46,932 bases of DNA from DATGEP01 sp035310125 (GTDB taxonomy: Bacteria > Chloroflexota > Ktedonobacteria > Ktedonobacterales > JADMIN01). The notes below the pieces were generated by a model, which saw nothing but the letters and a program-made list of their open reading frames with translations, ran no database searches and was not told where the DNA came from. Both the position numbers and the translations under genes were made by a program. The stretch is taken from the NCBI GenBank assembly GCA_035310125.1, contig DATGEP010000333.1, positions 1 to 46,932 on the forward strand, given 5' to 3'. Every line of letters begins with the position of its first letter. Positions within the stretch are counted from its first letter, which is position 1. Shown here in pieces: positions 34,346-43,327 of the stretch.

Positions 34346-35308
34346 TCATCTCACAAAACCGTTGGTGTACCCCGCTGTTTCGGCATCCGGAGCCGGCGAG
34401 GTGAGTCCATGCTCGGCGGCAAGGCGGCGTGCGAACGCGGCAAACGTTGCCCACATCTCCTCGTCATGCCACCCCCACGGCCGCGTGACTCCATCACGCT
34501 GTGCCCGCTCGCCCATCCTGGGTGCAAGCCATGTCATGCTGCGCCTCACCAGCGCATCCGCGGCATCTGGCAACTCACTGGTTGGCGCGCTTGCCAAAAA
34601 CAACTCAGCCGCCACGCTCGGATGCGCGGCGGCCTCCGCATACCCACGACCCGTCGCCCGCGCAAACGCGCGTACCAGTGACGACTCGCGGCTCGCGTAG
34701 TCCTGCGTCGTGAAGAGCAGCGGGAAATATTCTTTTGGCACCCCATGCTCGGCCACAAAGAAATGGCGTAGCGCCTGGCCCCTCAGCTCTGCCTGTATGC
34801 CCTCCCAGGCATAGAAGCCCCACGCGATGTCAACCGTGCCGTCAAAGAGCGCGGGCAAGATATCCAGTTTCTCGGCGTCCACGCGCGCCGGAGCGCCCGT
34901 TCCTCCGTCGGCGACAATCATCGCCTCGATCATGGCCACCTCAAACTCCGTGCCGTAGCTCGCGTATCGTCGGCCCGCCAGCTCACGCGGGCGCGTGATG
35001 CCACTATCGGCGCGGACCGCCAGTGTCGTTGTGTTCGGCTGAATCAGCGCCGCGACGGAGACCACATCCACACCGCGAGCGCGCAGAGTAAGGATGCTCT
35101 GCTGAGGCATCAAGCCGAACTCTGTGTCTCCCGTCACAATCTTGCGGTTCGGCATCGCCTCGCCATCGAACGGCAGAATCTCCAGATACAGCCCTTCATC
35201 CGCATAGTAACCCTTCGCCTGCGCGACATAAAAGCCAATGTGGTTTGTGTTCGGCAGCCAGTCCGGCGCCAGACGCACCCGTCGTGGACTGGCAATGATC
35301 GGCGACAT
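34346..35308 (-). CDS. THI5/NMT1-like protein without signal peptide
   Basis: 320 residues of the NMT1/THI5-like fold used by ThiY-type substrate-binding proteins. The start DWLPNTNHIGFYVAQAKGYY aligns with DWTPNTNHTGIYVAMAKGWY of the thiY product at 43328. Unlike that lipoprotein it has no signal peptide or lipobox: the family core begins about 15 residues after the Met. There is no adjacent permease, ATPase or TPP riboswitch. It may be a cytosolic binding protein or an enzyme related to HMP-P synthesis (inference; the His/Cys-rich motif of yeast Thi5 is not seen). AGGAG precedes the ATG. Confidence 0.8.
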   Translation of the reverse strand: MSPIIASPRRVRLAPDWLPNTNHIGFYVAQAKGYYADEGLYLEILPFDGEAMPNRKIVTGDTEFGLMPQQSILTLRARGVDVVSVAALIQPNTTTLAVRADSGITRPRELAGRRYASYGTEFEVAMIEAMIVADGGTGAPARVDAEKLDILPALFDGTVDIAWGFYAWEGIQAELRGQALRHFFVAEHGVPKEYFPLLFTTQDYASRESSLVRAFARATGRGYAEAAAHPSVAAELFLASAPTSELPDAADALVRRSMTWLAPRMGERAQRDGVTRPWGWHDEEMWATFAAFARRLAAEHGLTSPAPDAETAGYTNGFVR

Positions 35309-35463
35309 CTCGTTGCTTCTCCTGTCTTTCGTGCCACTCGGTCATCGCGGGCAAACGTAACCCGGATGGGCATTAAGACTGTAGAATATGCTCCGATATC
35401 GAAACCTACGCAGCCCACGCCACCCAGGGTTCGCATGGTGGTGATCCGACTTTTCGCCCCCCA

Positions 35464-35494
35464 TTGACGCATGGTTGCGTTCACCGTCTATGAT
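35464..35494 (+). promoter_or_regulatory. Possible promoter of sucCD
   Basis: -35 TTGACG (35464-35469), 19-bp spacer, -10 TATGAT (35489-35494). It would give a leader of about 85 bases. Confidence 0.4.
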
Positions 35495-35585
35495 TCTCCT
35501 CAGTTGGGAACCCTCCCTCTTCTCGCTCCACACCGCATGTGCGGCGGGAGTTTTCGGCCAGTGAAGCCAGATAGGGACAACGCGC

Positions 35586-36728
35586 ATGAAGATTCACGAG
35601 TACCAGGCGAAGGAGATTCTGAGCCGGTACGGCATTCCCGTGCAGCCAGGCAAAGTCGCCACCACACCTGAGCAGGCCGAGCAGATCGCCCGCGAGTTCG
35701 GCGTACCTGTCGTCGTCAAGGCGCAGGTCTACGTTGGTGGGCGTGGCAAAGCCGGCGGCGTCAAGTTCGGCCAGACGCCGGAGCAGACCCGCGAGGTCGC
35801 CAGCAAAATCCTTGGCATGGACATCAAGGGACTGACGGTGCAGAAGGTGCTCGTCACCCCTGCTATAGATATCAAGGCAGAGTATTACATCGGAGTCGTG
35901 CTGGATCGTGCAAGCCAGGCGCCCGTCGTGATGGTCAGCGCCGCCGGAGGAGTGGATATCGAGCAGGTGGCAGAGGAAACGCCTGAGAAAATTCTCAAGG
36001 AGCCGCTTGACGTCCGCTGGGGGCTAACGCCGTTCCATGCACGCGAGCTGCTGGCGCGCGCTGGCATGCCCTCCGTCGTCGTCGCCCGCGGCGGCGCCAT
36101 CCTCTCCGCGCTGGCCCGTGCATTCTCGGAGAGTGATGCCACACTGGCTGAGATCAACCCGTTGGCGCTGACATCCGATGGCCAGGTGCTCGCCGCCGAT
36201 GCCAAGCTCCTCATTGACGACAACGCGCTCTACAGGCAGAAAGAATATGCGAGCTGGGCCGAGCCAGAGGAGGCGAACCCGCTGGAGTTCGAGGCGAAGG
36301 AAGCCGGCCTGACGTACGTGAAGCTGGACGGCGACGTCGGAATCATCGGCAACGGCGCCGGCCTCGTGATGACGACGCTCGATATGGTGGCTCGCGCGGG
36401 CGGCAAGCCGGCAAACTTCCTCGACATCGGTGGCGGTGCTAAGGCCGACCACATGAGAAACGCGCTGCTCTTCGTCGCCAAAGATCCACAGGTAAAAGGC
36501 ATTTTGGTCAACATCTTCGGCGGCATCACACGCGGCGAAGAAGTGGCCAAAGGCATAATTTTGGCGCAGGAGACGCTGCCCAAGGGCATGCCCATCGTGG
36601 CACGGCTCTCTGGCACAGGCGAGGAAGAAGGCCGTGCCCTGCTCGCCGATGCCGGTCTCACCTGGGGCTACGACATGCGCGACGCCGCGCAGAAGATCGT
36701 CGCCGAAATCGCGGCGAAGGGGAAGTAA
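35586..36728 (+). CDS. sucC: Succinyl-CoA synthetase beta subunit (ADP-forming)
   Basis: 380 residues. With SucD interconverts succinyl-CoA and succinate with substrate-level phosphorylation in the citric acid cycle. MKIHEYQAKEILSRYGIPV is the family start, VKAQVYVGGRGKAGGV belongs to the ATP-grasp nucleotide site, and LAEINPLALTSDG and GNGAGLVMTTLDM are the CoA-ligase signatures. Length is typical. It is 3 bp ahead of sucD in a two-gene operon. Confidence 0.96.
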   Translation: MKIHEYQAKEILSRYGIPVQPGKVATTPEQAEQIAREFGVPVVVKAQVYVGGRGKAGGVKFGQTPEQTREVASKILGMDIKGLTVQKVLVTPAIDIKAEYYIGVVLDRASQAPVVMVSAAGGVDIEQVAEETPEKILKEPLDVRWGLTPFHARELLARAGMPSVVVARGGAILSALARAFSESDATLAEINPLALTSDGQVLAADAKLLIDDNALYRQKEYASWAEPEEANPLEFEAKEAGLTYVKLDGDVGIIGNGAGLVMTTLDMVARAGGKPANFLDIGGGAKADHMRNALLFVAKDPQVKGILVNIFGGITRGEEVAKGIILAQETLPKGMPIVARLSGTGEEEGRALLADAGLTWGYDMRDAAQKIVAEIAAKGK

Positions 36729-36731
36729 CAC

Positions 36732-37604
36732 GTGAGCATTCTATTCGATAAGTCCTCGCGCGTGCTCGTCGCCGGCATGACCGGAGGCGAGGGACGCTAC
36801 CACACACCACGCATGATCGAATCTGGCACGAGTATCGTGGCCGGCGTTACTCCTGGTAAGGGTGGTCAGACGTTCGAGAATCGCCCCATCTTCGACACCA
36901 TCGAAGAGGCGAAGAAGCAGACTGGCGCGAATGTCTCGTGCATCTTCGTGCCGCCCGCTGGCGCCGCCGACGCCATCATGGAGTCCGCCGCCGCCGGTAT
37001 CGAAGTGGTTGTCTGTATCACCGAAGGCATTCCCGTCAACGACATGACGCGTGTGGCCGCTTTTCTCAAGGAGCATCCCACGCGACTCATCGGCCCCAAC
37101 TGTCCCGGACTCGCCACACCCGGCGCCGGTAAAGTGGGCATCATGCCGTACCACATCATGCGTGAGGGCCGCGTCGGTTTCGTCTCGCGCTCCGGCACAC
37201 TGACCTACGAGGTTGTGGCGCTGCTCACGGCGGCAGGACTCGGCCAATCCAGCATCATTGGCATCGGTGGCGATCCCATCATCGGCACGACGTTCATTGA
37301 CTGTCTGCGCCTCTTTGAGGCAGACCCCGCGACCGATGCCGTGGTGATGTGCGGCGAGATCGGCGGTAGCGATGAAGAGGACGCCGCCGGCTACGCAGCG
37401 ACGATGAAGAAGCCTGTCGTCGGCTTCATCTCTGGCCGCACCGCACCGGCAGGCAAGCGCATGGGGCACGCTGGCGCCATCATCTCTGGCAAAACCGGCA
37501 CCGCCCAGGGCAAGGTAGATGCGCTGCTCGCCGCCAACGTTCCCGTCGCCGAGACCATCTTCGACATCCCCGAGCTGACACGGCAGGCGCTGAGCCGTAA
37601 TTAG
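36732..37604 (+). CDS. sucD: Succinyl-CoA synthetase alpha subunit
   Basis: 290 residues. Binds CoA and carries the phosphorylated histidine. Near the N-terminus GMTGGEGRYHTPRMIESGT lies in the CoA-binding domain, SRSGTLTYEVVALLTAAGLGQS is the first family signature, and MGHAGAIISG holds the active-site His. Start is GTG at 36732, three bases after the sucC stop. A strong hairpin terminator follows. Confidence 0.96.
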   Translation: MSILFDKSSRVLVAGMTGGEGRYHTPRMIESGTSIVAGVTPGKGGQTFENRPIFDTIEEAKKQTGANVSCIFVPPAGAADAIMESAAAGIEVVVCITEGIPVNDMTRVAAFLKEHPTRLIGPNCPGLATPGAGKVGIMPYHIMREGRVGFVSRSGTLTYEVVALLTAAGLGQSSIIGIGGDPIIGTTFIDCLRLFEADPATDAVVMCGEIGGSDEEDAAGYAATMKKPVVGFISGRTAPAGKRMGHAGAIISGKTGTAQGKVDALLAANVPVAETIFDIPELTRQALSRN

Positions 37605-37611
37605 CCGTTCC

Positions 37612-37650
37612 TACCGTGGTCGAGGACTACTGCTGTCTTCGACCACGGTA
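37612..37650 (+). terminator. Terminator after sucCD
   Basis: TACCGTGGTCGA (37612-37623) and TCGACCACGGTA (37639-37650) form a 12-bp perfect stem, followed by ATTCACTG. The following 300 bases to the next gene hold only the promoter described below. Confidence 0.7.
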
Positions 37651-37882
37651 ATTCACTGCTGGCGCCGCTTTCTCGCTGTGACATGTGGGTTTCACGTCGT
37701 CGGCATGAACATGAGGTCACAGAATATACCGACCGAGCCCGCGTCCCAGTGTTATCTTCTTCGCGCTCCAAAATGGATGAGATGTAATACGTGATCTGGC
37801 GTAGCGAACGCCAGCGAGGAATGTGTTGGACGATTAGACGGTAAAATCCTGCTGGTTGTCGCTACGGTAACTTCGGAGTTAG

Positions 37883-37891
37883 TGCTATAAT
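37883..37891 (+). promoter_or_regulatory. Extended -10 promoter of the cyclase-ATPase gene
   Basis: TGCTATAAT at 37883-37891: a perfect -10 TATAAT with the TGn extension. No good -35 at 16-18 bp. About 60 bases before the start codon. Confidence 0.5.
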
Positions 37892-37953
37892 AGCAGCGAT
37901 CCGAGGCAGTTCTCTTCGTACAATGATATCCTCACTCCCGGCGGAGATTCTCT

Positions 37954-40900
37954 ATGGCGCCGCACGAGACCGACCCACCGACCGCGTCGCCCATCCAGAT
38001 CTTTCTCATCGCCGATGTGCGCGGCTATACCCGCTTCACCCTGGAACATGGCGACGAGGCGGCGGCCCAGCTGGCGACCCGCTTTGCCGACCTCACCCAC
38101 ACAGCTGTCGAGGCGCGGGGCGGGCGCGTTCTCGTGCTGCGGGGCGACGAAGCGCTCGCTGTCTTCTCCTCCGCGCGCCAGGCCATCCATGCCGCACTCG
38201 AAGCCCAGGCACGCTACGCCGCCGAGACGCTAATAAACCCATCGCTTCCCCTGCCCGTCGGCATCGGTCTGGACGTAGGTGAGGCCGTGCCAGTAGACGA
38301 CAGCTTCCGGGGCGCTGCGTTGAACCTCGCCGCGCGGTTGTGTAGTCTGGCCGGACCAGGCGAGGTGCTGGTGAGCGAGGGAGTCGTCCATCTCACCGGC
38401 AAGATGGCAGGTATGACGTATGTCGAGCGCGGATTGGTCCAACTTAAGGGCTTCAGTCTGCCGGTGCGCGTCACGCAAGTGCTGGCGGAAACTCGCGACG
38501 ACGCCGCTGCCGCGGAAGCCCGCGACGCGGCGGGCGTGCTTGCGCCGCCGCTTCCGATCGGTGGCTTTCTCGGCGCGCTTCCTTCAGGACCTCTGGTAGC
38601 CCGCGAGGTGGAGTTGAGTCAGGTGCTTGCCGCCGCTGAAGCCGTCATGAACGGCTCTGGCCGCCTTGTGCTGCTGACCGGCGAGCCGGGCATCGGAAAA
38701 ACACGCCTCGCCCAGGAAGTGACGTTAGCCGTGCGCAATCGCGGTTTCCTCGTCGCTACGGGGCGCTGCTACGAGCCAGAGCAAGCCGTCGCGTATTACC
38801 CATTCATGGAAGCGCTGGCGATTGCCGCCGAATCCGCCCCGGCGAGCCTTCGCGCGGCCTTGCCGCGCCGCTGGCCAGATGTATTACGCCTCATCCCCGA
38901 TGGCAAACCGGTTAGCGGAGGACTTTTGGCGACGGAGCACTCTATCGCTGGCGGCCAGGAGGAGCAGCAGCGCCTTTTTTGGGCCGTGACTAGCTTCGTG
39001 CGCTCCCTCGCCGAGCTGCGCCCCGTCGCATTCCTTTTCGATGATCTCCATTGGGCGGATAGCGCCAGCCTCGCGCTGCTCCAACATCTTGCGCGACATA
39101 CACGTGCCGCACGCGTTCTCCTGCTCGGCACGTATCGCGATGTGGAGATTTCGCGCCATCATCCCCTGGAAGGCGCCCTGCGCAGCCTGAGTCGCGAGCA
39201 ATTGTTGGAGCGCATCGCCGTACGTCGCCTCTCGCTTGAAGGCACCGCCGCGCTCATGGCTGCGTCGTTCGGCGCGGGCGAAGTGCCACCGGAGCTGGCG
39301 TCACTACTGCACCAGCGTACCGATGGCAACCCGTTCTTCACGCAGGAAGTGCTGCATGCCCTCGTGGAACGCGGCGACGTGTTCGAGCAGGGCGGCCACT
39401 GGGAGCGCCGCGCGCTGGAGGATATCACCGTTCCCGAAAGCGTCCGCTCCGCGATCGGCGAGCGCGCCGCCCGGCTGACCCAGCCGGCGCAGGAGATATT
39501 GCGTGAGGCCGGCGTTCTGGGTCAATCATTCACTTTCGCGGATCTACTCAATATGAGCGGGCGCACTGAATCCGAGCTGGAGGCGGCGCTAGAGGAGGCG
39601 ACCACCGCCGGCCTGCTGCATGAGACAACCGGCGACACCTACGCCTTCAACCACGCGCTCACACAGCATGCGCTGTATGCCGAAGTGCCAGCGCGCCGCC
39701 GCCGCCGCCTGCACCGTCTGGCGGGTGAGGCGCTGGAAAAGCTGACGGAGCGCGAACGCGAACGTCGAGTAGCCGAGCTTTCCTGGCATTTTCTCGCGGC
39801 CGACGACACGGAACACGCCCTGCCATACGTCCTGCGCTCAGGCGACGCGGCGGAAGCTGTCTTCGCGCACGGCGAGGCAGAGCGCCACTATACCACCGCC
39901 CTCGAGCTCGCCCGTGATTTGGGCGACCAAGGGCGAATCGCGCTCGCGTTGGAGAAACTGGGCGCCGTTCAGTGCATTCTCGCTCACTATGAGGCCGCCC
40001 TTACCAGCCTCGAATCCGCCCTTGATGTGTACCAGCAATTGGGCGACAACGAGGGCGCTGGCCGCGTGACGGCGTTGCTTGGCCAGGTGCATTCCGACCG
40101 AGGAACGCCCACGGAGGGCATCGAGCGCATGCAGCCGCTCCTTACCAGTCTCGAGTCCAGCGACGTCTCACCCCGCGTGATCGCTTCGCTTCACGATGCG
40201 CTGGCACAGCTTTTCCATATGAGTGGACGCTACGCCGACCAGCTCGCATCGAGCGAGCGCGCCGCGAGCCTTGCCCGCGAATCAGGCGACACTCGCCTGC
40301 TCGCGCAGGTGCAGATGCGCCGGGGCAACGCGCTGCGCATGCTCGGCCGCATGGAGGAGGCGCGCGTGGGGCTGGAAGAGGTGATTCGGCTCGCGGAGAC
40401 GTCTGGAGACTTGCGCCTCCTCACCTACGCCCTTGAAAACGTAAGTGTCGTGTATCTCCTGCGCGGCGAGCTGGCCACCGCCACCCGCTATGTCGAGCGA
40501 GCATTGCGACTCGCGAAGCAGCTTGGCGATCCGCTAGGTATCGAGCTGATGACGCTCCGGCGCGGCCTGAACGCCTTCGCCACCGGCGATTGGCAGCGCG
40601 CGCGCACCGACTTCGAGCGGGCGGTTGGGGCTACGCGACAAATGGATGTCTCCTGGGTGACGATGTACGCCGCGCTGGGCTGGGGCATGCTGTGCCTGGC
40701 GCGGGGCGATGGCGACACGGGGGAGCGCAATCTGGCGGAGGCGGTGACGCTGGGCAAACGCAGCGGCGATCTTCAAGCGCTGCGGTGGGCGGAGAGCGCG
40801 CTCGCGGAGCACGACCTCCTGAGCGGACGTCCGGCGCCCGCCCGCGAGCGGCTGGAGCCATTGCTGGACCGCCCTGGCCAGCAGGAGGGCATGGTGACGT

Positions 40901-41298
40901 ATCTCATGCCATATCTGACCTGGGCCTACCTCGCTCTTGACGACCTTCCCCGCGCACGCGCGCTCCATGCTGAATGTATTGCCCGCGCCACGTCCGAGAG
41001 CATTCGCCTGGCGCACGTTGAGGCGCTGCGGGTGGGTGCGCTTCTTGCCCAGCAAGAAAACAATCCGGGCCAGGCCATCCAGCTCTGCGACGAAGCCGTC
41101 AGCCTCGCGCGGTCCATCTCGTATCCCTACGCCGAAGCGAAGGCGCTCTATACCGGCGGCAAGCTGTTCTCTCAGCAGGGAGACGTCGAGCGTGCCCGCG
41201 AGTGGCTGCTGGCGGCCCAGGCAATCTGCGCGCGATTGGGCGAGCGGCTATATGCGGCGCTCATCGAACATGAGCTAACGACGCTGCCCGGCGACTGA
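37954..41298 (+). CDS. Class III nucleotidyl cyclase fused to AAA ATPase and TPR domains
   Basis: 1114 residues. Residues 14-170 form a class III cyclase domain: metal-binding Asp21 (IADVRGYTRF) and Asp65 (RGDEALAVF), and transition-state Asn124/Arg128 (LNLAARL). The substrate-selecting residues cannot be judged confidently. Next comes a large AAA/STAND-type ATPase with Walker A GEPGIGKT (about 242-249) and Walker B FLFDDLHWADS. The C-terminal half is a long TPR superhelix (from about 640). No LuxR HTH is present. It likely makes cAMP or cGMP, or has lost activity and acts as a sensor; catalytic residues favour activity. No obvious partner gene is adjacent. Confidence 0.88.
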   Translation: MAPHETDPPTASPIQIFLIADVRGYTRFTLEHGDEAAAQLATRFADLTHTAVEARGGRVLVLRGDEALAVFSSARQAIHAALEAQARYAAETLINPSLPLPVGIGLDVGEAVPVDDSFRGAALNLAARLCSLAGPGEVLVSEGVVHLTGKMAGMTYVERGLVQLKGFSLPVRVTQVLAETRDDAAAAEARDAAGVLAPPLPIGGFLGALPSGPLVAREVELSQVLAAAEAVMNGSGRLVLLTGEPGIGKTRLAQEVTLAVRNRGFLVATGRCYEPEQAVAYYPFMEALAIAAESAPASLRAALPRRWPDVLRLIPDGKPVSGGLLATEHSIAGGQEEQQRLFWAVTSFVRSLAELRPVAFLFDDLHWADSASLALLQHLARHTRAARVLLLGTYRDVEISRHHPLEGALRSLSREQLLERIAVRRLSLEGTAALMAASFGAGEVPPELASLLHQRTDGNPFFTQEVLHALVERGDVFEQGGHWERRALEDITVPESVRSAIGERAARLTQPAQEILREAGVLGQSFTFADLLNMSGRTESELEAALEEATTAGLLHETTGDTYAFNHALTQHALYAEVPARRRRRLHRLAGEALEKLTERERERRVAELSWHFLAADDTEHALPYVLRSGDAAEAVFAHGEAERHYTTALELARDLGDQGRIALALEKLGAVQCILAHYEAALTSLESALDVYQQLGDNEGAGRVTALLGQVHSDRGTPTEGIERMQPLLTSLESSDVSPRVIASLHDALAQLFHMSGRYADQLASSERAASLARESGDTRLLAQVQMRRGNALRMLGRMEEARVGLEEVIRLAETSGDLRLLTYALENVSVVYLLRGELATATRYVERALRLAKQLGDPLGIELMTLRRGLNAFATGDWQRARTDFERAVGATRQMDVSWVTMYAALGWGMLCLARGDGDTGERNLAEAVTLGKRSGDLQALRWAESALAEHDLLSGRPAPARERLEPLLDRPGQQEGMVTYLMPYLTWAYLALDDLPRARALHAECIARATSESIRLAHVEALRVGALLAQQENNPGQAIQLCDEAVSLARSISYPYAEAKALYTGGKLFSQQGDVERAREWLLAAQAICARLGERLYAALIEHELTTLPGD

Positions 41299-41379
41299 AC
41301 ACACGCAAGAGCTTGACGAACCCGGACACGGCATGCTACAGGTATACCTTGGAGACATACAATTCAATAGAGGACCTAC

Positions 41380-41475
<96 letters not shown>

Positions 41476-41499
41476 GCGCCCACACAACGGGCGCTTCAC

Positions 41500-41530
41500 G
41501 GGGCGCTGGCATCAGCCGGCGCCCCTACTT
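41500..41530 (+). terminator. Expression-platform terminator of the TPP riboswitch
   Basis: GGGGCGCTGGC (41500-41510), ATCA, GCCGGCGCCCC (41515-41525) form an 11-bp stem with one wobble, followed by TACTTTCTGG. GCGCCC at 41476-41481 can pair either with GGGCGC at 41489-41494 or with GGGCGC at 41501-41506, giving an alternative fold that would open the terminator. Confidence 0.65.
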
Positions 41531-41558
41531 TCTGGCCGCGCCGGTGGAGGACCAACCC

Positions 41559-42407
41559 ATGGCGCAGCCAAACATTCCAATGATGCCAGGTGCTGGCGAG
41601 CCGGCGAGCGCACTCGCGACGCCGCTCCTCGACGTGCGCGACGTGACAATGCGTTTCGCGGGGACGAACGGCAAACCCGTTACAGCCCTGGCAAACGTTA
41701 GCCTGCACGTCAATACTGGCGAGTTCGTGGCGCTGGTTGGGCCGAGCGGCTGCGGCAAATCCACGCTGCTTTCGATCCTGGCCGGGTTGGAGACGCCAAC
41801 TGCTGGTGCGGTGGCGCTACGTGGCGATCCGGCGGCCAGAAGGCTGGGGCGCGCCGGCTACATGCCCCAGCGTGATTTGTTGCTGCCCTGGCGCACGGCT
41901 CTAGGCAACGCCATTACGGGCCTCGAAGCGCGGGGTACCCCGCGCGCCGAAGCGCGGGATCGCGCCCGTGCGCTTTTTGAGACTTTCGGCCTGGATGGCT
42001 TCGAGCGCTCCTATCCATTCACGCTTTCCGGCGGCATGCGCCAGCGCGTCGCCTTCGCCCGCACAGTCCTCGCCGCCCGCGACCTGCTCCTGCTGGATGA
42101 GCCGTTCGGTGCGCTCGATGCCCTGACGCGCGCCGGCTTGCAGCGCTGGCTGCTGGATATCTGGGGCCAACTGGGCGCTACCTGCCTCCTCGTCACGCAC
42201 GACGTCGAGGAGGCGCTGCTGCTTGCCGACCGCGTCTACGTCCTGACCGCACGCCCCGGCCACGTTCGCCTGGAGCAGTGCGTTCCGCTGGAGCGCCCGC
42301 GCCGGCCGGAGATGCTGGCTCGCCCGGAGCTGGTCGCCCTCAAAGCCGAGCTGCTGGCCGCCCTCGTGGACGAAGTCGCAGCCGCGCCAGGAGGAGGCGA
42401 CGCATGA
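41559..42407 (+). CDS. thiZ: Thiamine-precursor ABC transporter ATPase
   Basis: 282 residues. Walker A GPSGCGKST, Q-loop MPQRDLLLPW, signature LSGGMRQR, Walker B LLLLDEPFGALD and switch His VTHDVEEA are all present; the protein is of the NitT/TauT/SsuB type that pairs with THI5-like binding proteins. It energises uptake with ThiX and ThiY. GGAGG precedes the ATG; the riboswitch and its terminator lie directly upstream. The stop overlaps thiX (ATGA). Confidence 0.92.
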   Translation: MAQPNIPMMPGAGEPASALATPLLDVRDVTMRFAGTNGKPVTALANVSLHVNTGEFVALVGPSGCGKSTLLSILAGLETPTAGAVALRGDPAARRLGRAGYMPQRDLLLPWRTALGNAITGLEARGTPRAEARDRARALFETFGLDGFERSYPFTLSGGMRQRVAFARTVLAARDLLLLDEPFGALDALTRAGLQRWLLDIWGQLGATCLLVTHDVEEALLLADRVYVLTARPGHVRLEQCVPLERPRRPEMLARPELVALKAELLAALVDEVAAAPGGGDA

Positions 42408-43309
42408 GCGAGACACGCACGGTAGATCGCGATGCAAGCGCCACGAACGCCGCCGAATTGCCCGCTGGGGCTCCCGACCGGCGTCAGCTTCCCACCAGAC
42501 GCCGATCTGCAGCATGGGTGGGTTTCTTGCGCCGCGCCGCCACACTCATTGTGCCACCAGCGTTTTTCTTTGTGGCGCTGCTCCTCCTGTGGCAGTGGTA
42601 CGCCGAGACTCTGGGCACTGCCGGCGCGGTCACATTGCCACCGCCGACGCGAGTCTGGTCGGTGCTCGTCGCGCAGCGCGACATCCTCTGGTTTCACACG
42701 CAGGTCACTCTACAAGAAACACTGGTGGGCTTCGCGGCGGCGCTCGCGGCGGGCCTTATCTGCGGCACACTGATAGACTTCTCGCCCTGGTTACGGCGGG
42801 CGCTCTATCCGCTGCTCGTCACGTCGCAAACAATTCCCATCATCACTCTCGCGCCGCTACTGGTGCTCTGGTTTGGCTTCGAGCTGCTCTCGAAAACACT
42901 CGTCGTGCTGCTCGTGTGCTTCTTCCCCATCGTCGTCGCGCTGGCGGATGGCCTGCGAAGCGCTGATCCAGAGTTACTCAAGCTCTACCGATCATTCGGC
43001 GCGGGCAGGCTGCGTGCCTTCTGGTCCGTGCGCCTGCCCGGCGCGCTGCCGTCGCTCTTCTCCGGCATCCGCATCGCCATCACCTACAGCGTCGTCGGCG
43101 CCATCTTCGGTGAATATGTCGGCGCGGATGCGGGCCTGGCCGTCTACATGAAGCTCAAACAGGCCAGCTTCAACACGGCGGGCGTGATCGCCGCTATCAT
43201 CGTCACGGCAGCCCTCAGCATCGCGCTCTATGGCGCCACCGCCGTGGTGGAGCGCATCGCGTTGCCGTGGTATTACGCTCAGCGTCGCACCGGCGGCGCC
43301 TCGCGGTAA
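42404..43309 (+). CDS. thiX: Thiamine-precursor ABC transporter permease
   Basis: 301 residues, about six transmembrane helices. A 45-residue polar N-terminus precedes the first helix (LIVPPAFFFVALLLLWQW). The EAA-like loop that docks on the ATPase is near LLKLYRSFGAGRLRAFWSV. It matches the BPD_transp_1 permeases of NitT/ThiX type. Translationally coupled to thiZ and 18 bp ahead of thiY. The substrate is probably HMP or a formylaminopyrimidine, inferred from the TPP riboswitch. Confidence 0.92.
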   Translation: MSETRTVDRDASATNAAELPAGAPDRRQLPTRRRSAAWVGFLRRAATLIVPPAFFFVALLLLWQWYAETLGTAGAVTLPPPTRVWSVLVAQRDILWFHTQVTLQETLVGFAAALAAGLICGTLIDFSPWLRRALYPLLVTSQTIPIITLAPLLVLWFGFELLSKTLVVLLVCFFPIVVALADGLRSADPELLKLYRSFGAGRLRAFWSVRLPGALPSLFSGIRIAITYSVVGAIFGEYVGADAGLAVYMKLKQASFNTAGVIAAIIVTAALSIALYGATAVVERIALPWYYAQRRTGGASR

Positions 43310-43327
43310 TGGTAAAGGAGCCTACAT

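Noticed and set aside
34264..35585. TPP riboswitch for the solo THI5-like gene
   Set aside because: No CTGAGA or ACCTGATCTGG blocks occur upstream of this gene on either strand.
37796..37812. GG-N10-GC site upstream of the cyclase-ATPase as a sigma-54 promoter
   Set aside because: Only the GG and GC dinucleotides match; the rest of the -24/-12 consensus is absent and an extended -10 promoter lies downstream.
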